The translations under genes and the position numbers were made by a program. A stretch of DNA of 64,000 bases, from positions 310,001-374,000 of the forward strand of contig NW_025944642.1 of the NCBI RefSeq assembly GCF_000764305.2. The letters are read 5' to 3'. The stretch comes from Hyalella azteca. Lineage: Eukaryota > Arthropoda > Malacostraca > Amphipoda > Hyalellidae. The notes under the pieces are model-generated. The model made no database searches. It had not been told where the DNA came from and saw only the letters and a list, made by a program, of their open reading frames with translations. Shown here piece after piece: positions 35,478-45,955 of the stretch (its first letter is position 1; each line of letters begins with the position of its first letter).

Positions 35478-37979
35478 AACCCAGCCACCCACAGGAAAGA
35501 AGCTAACTCTAAGCCACGAATAAATCTTTCAGTTATACGCAAAGCCATACGTCTATCCTGATCATCTAATAAAGCCCGACACTCGAGTACTGGGCAAACA
35601 AAAGCTCTTATCTTCGCCACTCCGTCAACAGCAATGAAGCGAGATACCGAGATCTCTCATAAATTGACTCTGCGAGAACCAGCTTCATTTCCAGATTGCT
35701 GTGGCCCAGCCCATTAGCCAGTGGGAGTAACGAGTATAAAATAAAAATATATAGAAACTTAACTAGATTAAAGAAATAAAATATAAAAAATCTTAACTGA
35801 AGAGTAAAATTTTAGAACGTATACTAGTTACTCCCAGCACTTATTTAAGCTATGTTCTGTGATTAATGAATATGTTTGGTGTAATAGACAAGTCAAGTTA
35901 GATATTCAAAGAATGAAACTTGATAGTTAGAAGTACAAAAAAACAATGGAGAAGAGTGAAAGGATAAAATGCAGCAATAATAAAGTTATCAAGACAAGAA
36001 GGAAGCAGCTTGCCCGCAAAATCCATTGAAGCTCGGCGGCTCAATAATAATTTGCTCAGATCCACGCCGACAACGAACGAGATGCACAAAAAAGACGACG
36101 AAGGCAAACTTAGGCGATAGATCAGCGAGACCATACAATATTGCTCATACCGCTGAATAAATACATAGAACGTAATACGGCACGTTTTCTATCATATGAA
36201 CATCATATATACATGTACGCCCATTCATATTTTCTTGGTAGCTGTAAAATAAATGGAATATATTAAACCTGGCCTACACAGAACGTCGTAGAGAAAATCA
36301 AAATAGGATGAGAATAGGCCTTTTATAAATGACTGTATATATATAGCCATTATAGTTAAAGAACATAGAACTCTGAGGCGATCAAGCGACGAAAGATTTG
36401 AGCAACTCGTTACCAATAAATTAAATATTCGGTCTTATTGCCGTAGATTTAATGAAATAGAATAATGGCAATGAAACTACAATTATTTCAACCATTAACT
36501 ATCTACGATAGATTTGGCTTTAGGGTAAGATTAAAGAAAAAGAACGAATCTATGCAATCAAATTTGCATTGATTTTCTTTCCTTAAAAATTCTTGTAACT
36601 CCGGTAAAGAAAAAAGGTAAGTAACAAACTAAGTCGAGAAGACAGCATGGCATGACATATGTACCGAATATTCACAGAAAAACACTATTGAAGATTTTAT
36701 TTGCGCTATAAATGGACGAGTACAAACCGGAGTCGCAGAAAAAAAAAATTACGCGTTTTGAGGTCATTTTTGGTCCTACACAGACACACGATGTTTTCTG
36801 TAGAACAAAAACAAAAAAAAAATGCGATTCAGGAAGTCATGAAGCGATTGACGCGCGTCAGCCTGCAACAATGAGGCGTTCTCGAAGGTATTCCTCGTCC
36901 GTGAAGCACCAATATCAACGCCACCAGCAATACAGGTTTTGATATCGCGATCAGCACGAGAACAATCTAATCGTTATACGCAGCACCACGATCCTGATGT
37001 CAACCCCAAGCCAAGTTTGGGGTTGATATCGGTATCGTGAAACTCAATGCAACACTTATTAGGGTTGAATTATCAAACATAACACTTTAAAGTAATGTAA
37101 ATGTTACAATCACGTCAGAATTATAAGCTTTATAAATGATGCTTTAAAATTAAACTTCTAAAGATTCAGATTTTATATACATCATATATGCATTAACATA
37201 TACTGTTAGAAATTTCCACATTCCTTAGGATTTAAATTTGTTCTTTTTCTCCATGCCTATCGTTAGGCTCGGGTTTGTAAATATCAGAGTTGGCTGTAAG
37301 ACTTCGTGGTGTAAACATCACATTAATGTTGCTCCGTTAGGAGTGTATAAAGCCATTCCTTCTTAAATGCTATTTATTATTTTGAGTGATCACTCTTTGT
37401 TTTTCGTTTTATTTATTTTCGTTTATTATGCATGTTCGTGCTTTCTTTGATTAGGATAGGACCGACTCCAAGTGTTGAATTTGGGCTTTGCCTTTTCTTG
37501 TGGTATGACCACTTTAACTTTTGAGCTTCGGCTTTTTACTTAAGATAAATATTTGTTCCTAATCTTTTGGGAAGGCTTGATGCTTTCCTAAGCTCAACTT
37601 GCTAGTTAATTATTGGAGTCTGTCCTCCCTTTCTACTAAACTCATTGCGACACTGGAATACTACTACTGGATTGCAGAATTGTAAAATTTATGAGATATT
37701 TCTTGCTTCTACAGTTATGTTGGGCCGGGTTTATTCGTCGGCACAACGGCGATAAACTGTATTGGAACCGCTGCCAAGCGTCACTTTTCGCGACCTGGTT
37801 CAATTCTAGATTTTTGTGAATACGTCTGTTTTCTCAAGATTTGGACCAGTCATCTCCGAAATAAAAGTTCCATTTGTTTACTGTTTTTTGTATCAAGCCT
37901 AACAATACTAATTTTGAAAGTTTCCAGTAAAAAAATAATTATTCAATTGTCACAAATTCCACACATGGATTCATTAGTA
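35478..37979. other. Unique AT-rich stretch, nothing recognised
   Basis: A direct repeat GGGGTTGATATCGGTATCGTG / CCCCAAGCCAAG context at about 36995-37040 suggests a small palindrome. Otherwise no structure or gene is seen. Confidence 0.45.
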
Positions 37980-38195
37980 CACTGTTAGAAAAATTACCGT
38001 TAACAGTATTACCGGCGTTTCAGTGGCCGGTCGGCACGTGAAAAGAAACACCGTTTCGCCGTTTTTATTCTAACTTAACACTAGAAATCCGTGAAACATC
38101 TGATAAAAAACGGCAAAACAGTTTATTTTCACGGGGCGACCGGCCACTAGAATGCCAGTGGCCGGTCAGAGTTTTCACCGTTTCTTCTAACAGTG
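37980..38195. mobile_element. Family A foldback element, copy 1 (216 bp)
   Basis: It is bounded by TA on both sides. The left end CACTGTTAGAAAAA is inverted at the right as TTTCTTCTAACAGTG. The rest is a long imperfect palindrome: CAGTGGCCGGTCGGCACGTG with TTTTTATTC on the left against the complementary TTTATTTTCACGGGGCGACC and GGCCACT on the right. A TA duplication with CACTG-like ends suggests an IS630/Tc1/mariner-type MITE. That class is inferred. Confidence 0.85.
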
Positions 38196-39284
38196 TATAC
38201 GAGTTAAAAAGATTCAGTTGAAGTACACAATGTGCCAACTAAAAAATTCAATTGATGTTATAGACAGCGTTAAACTAATAACGCATCTGAAAGAACTAAA
38301 TTTCTAAATTTTTATTCTAAATAAATCATCTAAGACGGTATCGGCGCTAGTGTGCCACCATAGCAGTAGAGTTACCAAAGCCTTCTCATACGAACCTTTG
38401 AATTACATTAAATATAACGGCTAATTATCTTTATTGAACAGCCCTACGATTTACACGTTATCATGTATCTGGCATAGACAAAGGAAGAACTAAATGCTTC
38501 TATAAACCAAAAAAAAAAATTTAAGAACCAAATAGGCTACCACTCTTTACGCCTAGGATCAAATCATAATTTGTTTGATTCGTTTGCTATTTAAAAATAA
38601 AAATTCTATTTTTACTTCCAATAGAAGGTCGTTTTAGAAATAAACAAAAAACCCAAAACACCTGGTAAGAAAATGTCGTCAAATTCCTACATTCATTTCA
38701 ACTCGTCCACAACCTCATACGGAGCGATGTAGCATATTTACCCGCGTGCAAACATCAAAAAGACTCCAGGGAGATTACGCAGCACACAGGCTATGGAAGA
38801 ATGAAGCCTGAATTCGCGTCGCATAAAATCGTTTTCCAGCTTTCCTGATGCCAGAAAGTGAGCGGGCAAGCACTTGCAGCGAGCGATATTAGAATGCTCG
38901 AAACATTGCGCGCTGAAACCAAGCGTATAAAGCGACTATGGCGCGTGGAGTAACATGCAAATGAGGCTCGTGAAGCGCAGTAGCACTCGGCGTCGCCATA
39001 ACGCCAGCAATTGGAAGCGCGATACAGATATTCGACACACGCACCGGTCCGGTGGCCGCACGGATTCTCGCCCTGTTCAAATGCAAGAGAACGGGATGTT
39101 GATACCACGACCGCTGTAACTGCTGAAGCTGCTCCCCTGCACCTACTCGACTTTCCCAGGAAAAGGTAATTAATGAACTCGCGCAGTGAATTAATCTCGT
39201 GGGCCATTTTAGGGCCGAGGCCATTAGCCACTCTGCCTCAAGAAGCCGATATGTGCAGCGGCGGCGGCTTAACGCATCTCCTTA
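38196..39284. other. Unique stretch with a GC-rich block (38760-39260)
   Basis: The block is distinctly GC-richer and holds two overlapping minus-strand frames (38791-39231, 146 codons; 38889-39224, 111 codons) and TTCATTAATTACC-type homeodomain-like sites. Two open frames at once, no domain and no clear splice sites leave it undecided between exon, regulatory element and chance. Confidence 0.35.
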
Positions 39285-39770
39285 GAGGGTGGCTCCCGCA
39301 CGCGCTCAAACAGCCGTGAAAAATAAAGAGAGTTTTGCTCACACGCGCTCACCGGCCGTACTGTCGTAAAAATTAAATAGGTTTGCTCATACAAGCGCTC
39401 ACCGCAGCGTTCAAAATAAGGAAGAGCGTGGCTCTTACAAGAGCTCACCGCAGCGTGCAAAATAAGGAAGAGCGTGGCTCTTACAAGAGCTCACCGCAGC
39501 GTGCAAGGAAGAGCGTGGCTCTTACAAGAGCTCACCGCAGCGTGCAAAATAAGGAAGAGCGTGGCTCTTACAAGAGCTCACCGCAGCGTGCAAAATAAGG
39601 GAGAGCGTGGCTCTTATAAGAGCTCACCGCAGCGTGCAAAATAAGGGAGAGCGTGGCTCTTATAAGAGCTCACCGCAGCGTGCAAAATAAGAGAGAGCGT
39701 AGCTCTTACACGCGCTCACGCCCGGTACAAAATATGAGAGTGGCTCTTACAAGTCTTCACCATACAGAAA
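39285..39770. repeat. 46-bp minisatellite, about 10 units
   Basis: AAGAGCTCACCGCAGCGTGC plus AAAATAAGGAAGAGCGTGGC plus TCTTAC. Central units are nearly identical. One unit near 39500 lacks AAAATAA. Outer units are decayed (CACACGCGCTCACCGGCCG). AAGAGCGTGGCTCTT in each unit can form a small stem. Confidence 0.95.
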
Positions 39771-41398
39771 AGACGCGTTCAACGAATACTTATCTTGGCG
39801 AAAAGGTTCAATTTTTACCCCAGGTTTTCAGGGACGAAATTAGAGCTCAATTATAGGCGATTTTCGAATGAAACTAAAGAATTATTACGGTGAATAATGC
39901 CACGCATGCTTATGGATACAATATAATGAATGGCACACCAAAGTGGTTCCTATTGATATTAATACAGCAGCGACTATCATTGAGAGATAGCTCGCCTCCA
40001 TGACCCATAACTTAGACCAGACAACAATGTAGATGCCGTAACTCAGGAGAGATAGCGTGCGTGTTCGCTGCCTAGAAGTAGCCAAAGCTTGCGGATGGAT
40101 GAGAATATTAGGCAGATGGATGCGGTCATCCACCGAAGCCTCCATGGCTGTGATGGATGAAGTGTCTTGGTCAAGATGGAGCGAGCGCCTACTGAGACCA
40201 GAATTAAGAGGATTCATCAATAAAATGGACATGGAATCAAAGGCACAGAAATGCCGGATTTCCTTACACTATTTTACAGCGAATGGCTGATCATAACAAC
40301 CATTATTTGAAGAGCTGGAGCCAATGAAAGCTCTGTTGGGCTCAAGGAGGAGAGCTTATATAGTGGTTGGTCAATGCTTATATTATACACTATATTACTA
40401 TATTATAGTAAATATATAATATATTACTATATTATATATTTGAAGCACTTATAAGAGTTTTCCGGGCGAAACTGGTTCAAGATAACCCATATAAGTTGAA
40501 AAGTACATTCTTTGGACAAGTCGGGTTAATATCGTTGAGTGTAGGCAGGAGGGTATAGAAAATACGAAACAATCAGGCACTTCTCAACTTCAAAAGGCTC
40601 AAAGCTTCAACAGACAAAAACTTCTTTCCTTGCACAAAAGCGAAATGCATGAGGCTCGAGGGTAGAGAATTTAAATTTGTCCTAAAATATAGTCATGTTG
40701 AGAACAGCACGAGATTCAAAGCGCAGAACATGCAGATGTTCTGCGAGCGTCGACGTAAAGCTCTTAGGCTGCACACTTACAAATGCAAAGCGAATTATTC
40801 GTGGAGGAACGGCACCGCATTTAACGCAATCCGCTTTGAAAGTTTGAATATGTACTTAATCTTGTCAGCGACTGCGAGCTGAATCAAAGATGTGCATACA
40901 AATACTACATTTTTAACGACATTTAATGCAAGAAGAATGGAAACAGTCAAATATTCTTCCAATCAACGCAACTACTGCTACGAGGGTGACGGCAGCATCG
41001 AAATACTTAGTTTCATTGTAGATGAAAATATCGAGAAATGCTGTGATATTAAATGCCAAAATGGAATTGATCCAAAAACTGGCAAAGAATAAACAGATTC
41101 CACTCGATTGAGAGACACTTCACTAACCAATATCGTAAATAAAGGCAATAACTCAACAATATCATCGTTTTTCTATTACCGGTATCTAATGCTGATCAGT
41201 AGCCATGGGTTGCCAGACGGTTTTATTTTCCGGACCAAATTCCGTAATTTATTTTTCAATAGCGTCGGCCGGCTAAAATTTATGATAAATTCCTAAATAA
41301 ATTTTAAGAACTGCAAAAAAATGAAATTTTTATACCGGAACCTACAAATATACTAGTATATATTGAGTTATAGGCCTTTTTGTCCACGGACTTGGCCA
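39771..41398. other. Unique stretch with an AT-rich palindromic patch
   Basis: 40378-40440 is almost pure A/T, built of TATATTACTATATTATAG-like palindromic units. Frames at 39885-40290, 40649-40882 and 40892-41092 show no known domain. Confidence 0.45.
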
Positions 41399-41548
41399 TT
41401 TTTAGCCCATTTTCTCCTTTATGGAAAAAACGCGCCATTGTGCTCGTCATGTCCATCTCTCCGTCTGTCTGTCCGTGACTTCACGTTTTCGTCGACGAGA
41501 AATTGCGCTCTCTGTCACTCACTGCAGTGAGTACTGAGTTATATTTTT
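41399..41548 (-). mobile_element. Family D element, copy 4 (reverse)
   Basis: On the minus strand it reads AAAATATAACTCAGTACTCA, CTGCAGTGAGTGACAGAGAG, CGTCGACGAAAACGTGAAGT, a short GACA tract, GAGCACAATGGCGCGTTTTT and GAGAAAATGGGCTAAAAA. The palindrome ACTCACTGCAGTGAGT is intact. Confidence 0.83.
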
Positions 41549-42647
41549 GAGGCCATCTGGCTTAAAAGCCCCCACTCTAAAACCACCCAGTAACCACCCT
41601 GTCTCGAGGCCTATCTATTACCGGTATCGCAAGCTTGGCAGTAACCCCTCTTAGCGTGCGACACTTGAATCGCCAGTACCGCAAAAACGGCCGCTGATAA
41701 AATAATCAATACATTGCACAAGCCGCCACAACTTGAAGAAGTCTGGAACAAGCTCAATGAAAGCCACAAGAGGAAAGCAACTTTTTTATGCCATCGTAGC
41801 CCGTAATTAAAACAGTTAGTGGTTCACCTATAGGCTGTGCCAGACATACATAAACATGTAGAAGAGAAATGCACTGAGGCATATGTCAGTAAAAAGTGAC
41901 CAACATATCAGTCAAAAACCGAATTGCAGCACTGGCGCGTCGAAAGAATACGCGGCTGCTCTTGAAAGTCGGATTTGAATTTAACCTGGACGACGAACAT
42001 TATTTACAAAATTTCGCGCACAATTAAGTGTCGATCAGTTACATAAACATAAATAACATCTGTTAAGAGTGCAAATTACCGACGGTTCTGTTGAATTACT
42101 TTTTTTTCTCGACAATGCAGTTTCACTCACTTTATAAAATTTTTTGTTATCACACACATGAAGGAGATATATCGGCCAACCGATAATGGAACAGCAATAG
42201 TTGGACACGACATTGAAGACCTTTTCCTGGACCATCAATGCTGTTGTCAGCACGGCTATCAATTGATGAACGCTTACAAGACGCTGTGGAACGCGACAGA
42301 GATGAATGAGCTCGACCTACAGCCAAAAAAATATACCGGAGAGTTTGTGTATATGTTAGTTTTTAACATGCAAAATAACTCGTTGTTACACACGAAAATA
42401 ATCCGCCTTTGCAATAATTTTGCAACACGAACTGTTAACAAGGCGGAAGATGAGGCACAATAGAGTTTTGCACATGAAGCTGAAGAAAAAATCGTATATT
42501 GAACATCGGTTCCTACAGAAATATTTTAATAACGAACATAAACAATACTTTTCAGTATTTAGGCCCTATGCACATTCGGCACCCAAGTTAGCAGAGAATG
42601 CGCCTGATCGAATGGAGCATACGTGTAACAAACAAACCTGTGCGACA
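41549..42647. other. Unique stretch, one unconfirmed frame
   Basis: A 101-codon plus-strand frame (42158-42463) has a fairly protein-like composition with several Cys and His. It matches nothing I know, starts and stops without splice context and is followed by minisatellites. I leave it uncalled. Confidence 0.35.
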
Positions 42648-42769
42648 TGCTTGCCAAACTATGTAACGGAAGCTCGGTCAGCATGCTTGCCAAACTATGT
42701 AACGGAAGCTCGGTCAGCATGCTTGCCAAACTATGTAACGAAAGCTCGGTCAGCATGCTTGCCAAACTA
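42648..42769. repeat. 36-bp minisatellite, about 3.4 units
   Basis: GCTTGCCAAACTATGTAACG plus GAAGCTCGGTCAGCAT. It ends abruptly at the N at 42770 in the middle of a unit. Confidence 0.95.
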
Positions 42770-42770
42770 N
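42770..42770. other. Single ambiguous base joining two arrays
   Basis: An N lies exactly between the 36-bp and 27-bp arrays. Neither array has a proper edge here, so this is most likely an assembly join and not one undetermined base. Confidence 0.85.
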
Positions 42771-43103
42771 AGGGGGAGTTGTACGAGGGCTAGCAATAGG
42801 GGGAGTTGTACGAGGGCTAGCAATAGGGGGAGTTGTACGAGGGCTAGCAATAGGGGGAGTTGTACGAGCGCTAGCAATAGGGGGAGTTGTACGAGGGCTA
42901 GTAATAGAGGGAGTTGTACGAGGGCTAGCAATAGGGGGAGTTGTACGAGGGCTAGCAATAGGGGGAGTTGTACGAGCGCTAGCAATAGGGGGAGTTGTAC
43001 GAGGGCTAGTAATAGAGGGAGTTGTACGAGGGCTAGCAATAGGGGGAGTTGTACGAGGGCTAGTAATAGAGGGAGTTGTATGAGGGCTAGCAAGAGGGAG
43101 TTA
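42771..43103. repeat. 27-bp minisatellite with higher-order structure, about 12 units
   Basis: AGGGGGAGTTGTACGAGGGC plus TAGCAAT. Variants (GAGCGC, TAGTAAT, AGAGGG) recur in the same order: units 4-5-6-7 are echoed by 8-9-10, giving a partial 108-bp higher-order period. The period is a multiple of three, so plus (RGSCTRASN) and minus (LLLALVQLP) frames both stay open. Confidence 0.95.
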
Positions 43104-43616
43104 GATGTTTAAGTAGATTGCGAAGAAACATCCTAGTTTCAATTCAGACGGTAAATTCAGCCTTTATACTGCAATAATCTAGTTTTAATCCAGAATCATT
43201 CGCAATCAAACACGTCAATTTTAAATAGTAGGCATTACCCATAATGAATTCTAATGGATGCGTAAGGAAAAACGACTATAACGAACCACAACTAGTTCAG
43301 TTGCACACCTCACCCATTTGCACCAAATTTTAAAATTATTCAAAGTATTACATCTCTCTTAAATTTCAGATTTTCAAGGAATATTACGTTTTACTTGAAT
43401 CCACCTATTAAATGCCGGGTTCCGTACCTCCAGCATCCGTAGCACTCAGAGCTCTACGCGGCCTTCGTCCGCTTGCATAAACACCGCACGATTCGATTTA
43501 GGACTCAGTCAATTTCCATGTGCAATTGCATACTGATGGTCAATTAAAACTGTAGCTCTCATCTTACACGCGAGGCCCAGCTCGGGTGTTTACAGCGAGT
43601 GCCACGGATGAGAAAC
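43104..43616. other. Unique stretch, nothing recognised
   Basis: No repeat or frame of note. Confidence 0.5.
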
Positions 43617-43796
43617 GCAGATCAAAACTGCAGCAGTAGTGGCACTGTAGATGCGTTCAACGCAGGTCAAAACTGCAGCAGTAGCGGCACTGTAGATGCG
43701 TTCAATGCAGGTCAAAACTGCAGCAGTAGCGGCACTGTAGATGCGTTCAACGCAGATCAAAACTGCAGCAGTAGTGGCACTGTAGATGCGTTAAAG
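43617..43796. repeat. 45-bp tandem repeat, 4 units
   Basis: GCAGATCAAAACTGCAGCAG plus TAGTGGCACTGTAGATGCGT plus TCAAC. Units differ at GATC/GGTC, AGTGG/AGCGG and CAACGC/CAATGC. The plus frame reads NADQNCSSSGTVDAF throughout (43599-43895). The period guarantees this, so coding is unproven. Confidence 0.94.
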
Positions 43797-45255
43797 CAGC
43801 ACAAGCGATGCTTCATAAATCAACAGCTAATACATCGGATGGCACTCGGAATTTTTGCGCGCACACGTTTTCACTTTTCAGTAACTTTATCCTGACAGAA
43901 GCTATCATGAACCATGAATAATTCATTAGAGTTTCGAACACAATTTTGATTAGAGGTAATATGAGACATGACACAGCAGGCTGAAAAAGTACACAATATT
44001 GCAGGTAGAAAAACTCTATATAAGATGAACTCGATTTTATAAATATATTCTAACTTTATTTTAAATTATTATCTATTTGTGACAAGCTAAATCTATAACC
44101 TGTCCTAAATTATCAAATTTTGAACATATTAAATAGGATTATAAATAGTTATTTGGTCATAATTAAGGGGACGTTAATCGTGGTTAGATAAAAATTACCG
44201 TTATTTAGGAATGCCTAATTCATTCAGTTGATGCGTCTCGGAGGCGATGGCGCTCACAAGCAAATTGTACATCAGGCGAAAATTATTACAAAAAAACAGC
44301 GTATATTTGAGCCATAAAAATTAACACAAAAGTAGGGCGCTGGGTCTTTCTTTACTGACATGAAATTGCTGGGGAACTTAAATGAATCACATTTATACTC
44401 GATGGGTGATAGCATTAATTCTCTAGAATGTATTATTTGTAATAGCACGTTATACGGATATATTAATACTATATCTAGCTTAAAATTCAAAATATTTTAC
44501 TGAAATTTTAGATACAGTTCTTCTCTAATTCCACCCTCTGACGTTTTTTAATGCATATGAATAAAATCGCCAAACCATTTATATTTTTCACAAATATTAT
44601 TATTCAAACTTTTTCAAAGAATTTCATTTGTGTGGTATAAAAGCGAATATAAATTTTAGAACGTTCCAACAAGTGACAATCAGAGGAAGAGACATCAGGA
44701 AAAGGGAGAGGGTTCAGCGAAATTGTTCAATTCAGGTTTTGCAGTTTGCGACCAATTCGACGACCGATTTACTTTGCATGTATTTGTACAATAAAACGAG
44801 TCGATATTATTCGGTGAGTGGCGATTCCAAGTTCAATATAATTTCTAACGGAAGGAAATTTAGATTAATAAAAAAGTCATAGAGTTTTTACGACGAATAC
44901 CTAAAGTAATATATAAATAACGCATTAATATATGACATAACTCATGTTTGACCACCTTATGATATTTAAGCACTGCACCATCGTTTACGCATTATTTCCA
45001 AATCAGGAATGTCATGGTGCAGCTTTTCATCGCTAGCGTATCGCTAGTCCAAAAAAAAGTATACCGTTCAGGTGATTCCTGCTGGACCATTTGTCTGGGT
45101 AGCAGACGAACATAATTTGTTATTGTCCAGTGTTACAAACGGGTTACGGAAGCAACCAAAATAGCATCTTTGACTGAAAGCCAAAGCGCGCTGTTACAAA
45201 TAATAGAAGGGCAGATCCTCGAGTCCTAGACGATGCCTGAAGAGCAATGAGGTGA
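43797..45255. other. Unique AT-rich stretch, nothing recognised
   Basis: 44030-44200 is very AT-rich. Short frames only. Confidence 0.5.
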
Positions 45256-45395
45256 CTGTGAACGAGGTTAATGTATACGAGGCTAATTTGTAAGATGTGA
45301 ATGTATATAAGATCAGAATGCATACAAGGGGAATTTATGAATATATACGAGGTGTATGTATCCGAAATGAATGTATACGAGTTTAATGTCAAGCG
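45256..45395. repeat. Degenerate ATGTATACGAGG-type repeat
   Basis: GAATGTATAYRAG-like words (AATGTATACGAGG, AATGTATATAAG, AATATATACGAGG, AATGTATACGAG) recur about every 18-35 bp. The period is irregular. Confidence 0.55.
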
Positions 45396-45627
45396 CTGTA
45401 GAAGAATATGACGACACACACACACAAGGCATTAAAAACCTTTTATGGCACAGAAGAATATTTCAAGAAAAGGTCACGTCAGAAACATGAAACGCATTTT
45501 TGCCCAAATTTTTGTATTACTTGAATGTTATTTCATATTTCCGCGTGTATTTATATACTTGCTAGTCTAGGAACCTGAGACAAGTTAATTAATATAGTGA
45601 AATGTAGTTGTTTATGGTCAGGAACTA

Positions 45628-45633
45628 TTTATT
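45628..45633 (-). promoter_or_regulatory. Possible poly(A) signal AATAAA
   Basis: Plus strand TTTATT, hence AATAAA on the minus strand, about 325 bp beyond the stop codon of the 45956-46921 exon and past the family A element. Confidence 0.3.
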
Positions 45634-45675
45634 TTATGCTACTGAAGTTTGGGGAGCTTATTAAAGGCTCCAGTA

Positions 45676-45891
45676 CACTGTAAGAAAAATCGCCGTTAAA
45701 CGGTCTTACCGGCGTTCAGTGGCCGGCCGACACGTGAAAAGAAACACCGTATGACCGTTTTTTATTCAAATTCAACACTAGAAACACGTACAACATTTGA
45801 AAAAAAAAACGGATAAACGGTTTATTTTCACGTGACGGCCGGCCACTAGAACGCCGATGAGACCGTTTTTTTACCGCTTTTTAGAACAGTG
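45676..45891. mobile_element. Family A foldback element, copy 2 (216 bp)
   Basis: It is TA-flanked, with left end CACTGTAAGAAAAATC and right end TTTTAGAACAGTG. It has the same length as copy 1 and the same internal arms (CAGTGGCCGGCCGACACGTG; TTTATTTTCACGTGACGGCC). It starts 65 bp beyond the stop codon of the minus-strand exon. It carries TTTATT at 45761-45766 and 45821-45826, that is AATAAA on the gene's strand. Confidence 0.87.
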
Positions 45892-45955
45892 TAGATATTA
45901 GTTTGTTTTGACTACAAATAAACCATTTTATCAGTATTAATTAATAGTATTACTA

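Noticed and set aside
38791..39231. 146-codon minus-strand frame as a gene
   Set aside because: It overlaps another 111-codon frame on the same strand, has no recognised domain and no clear splice boundaries. Kept only as a GC-rich island.
42158..42463. 101-codon frame with several Cys and His
   Set aside because: No spacing that matches a known metal-binding motif, no homologue recognised and no splice context.
42771..43796. Idea that arrays with codon-multiple periods (27, 36, 45 bp and others) mark repeat proteins
   Set aside because: Across the window about one third of the array periods are divisible by three, as chance predicts. Only the 21-bp array inside the 45956-46921 exon has independent coding support.
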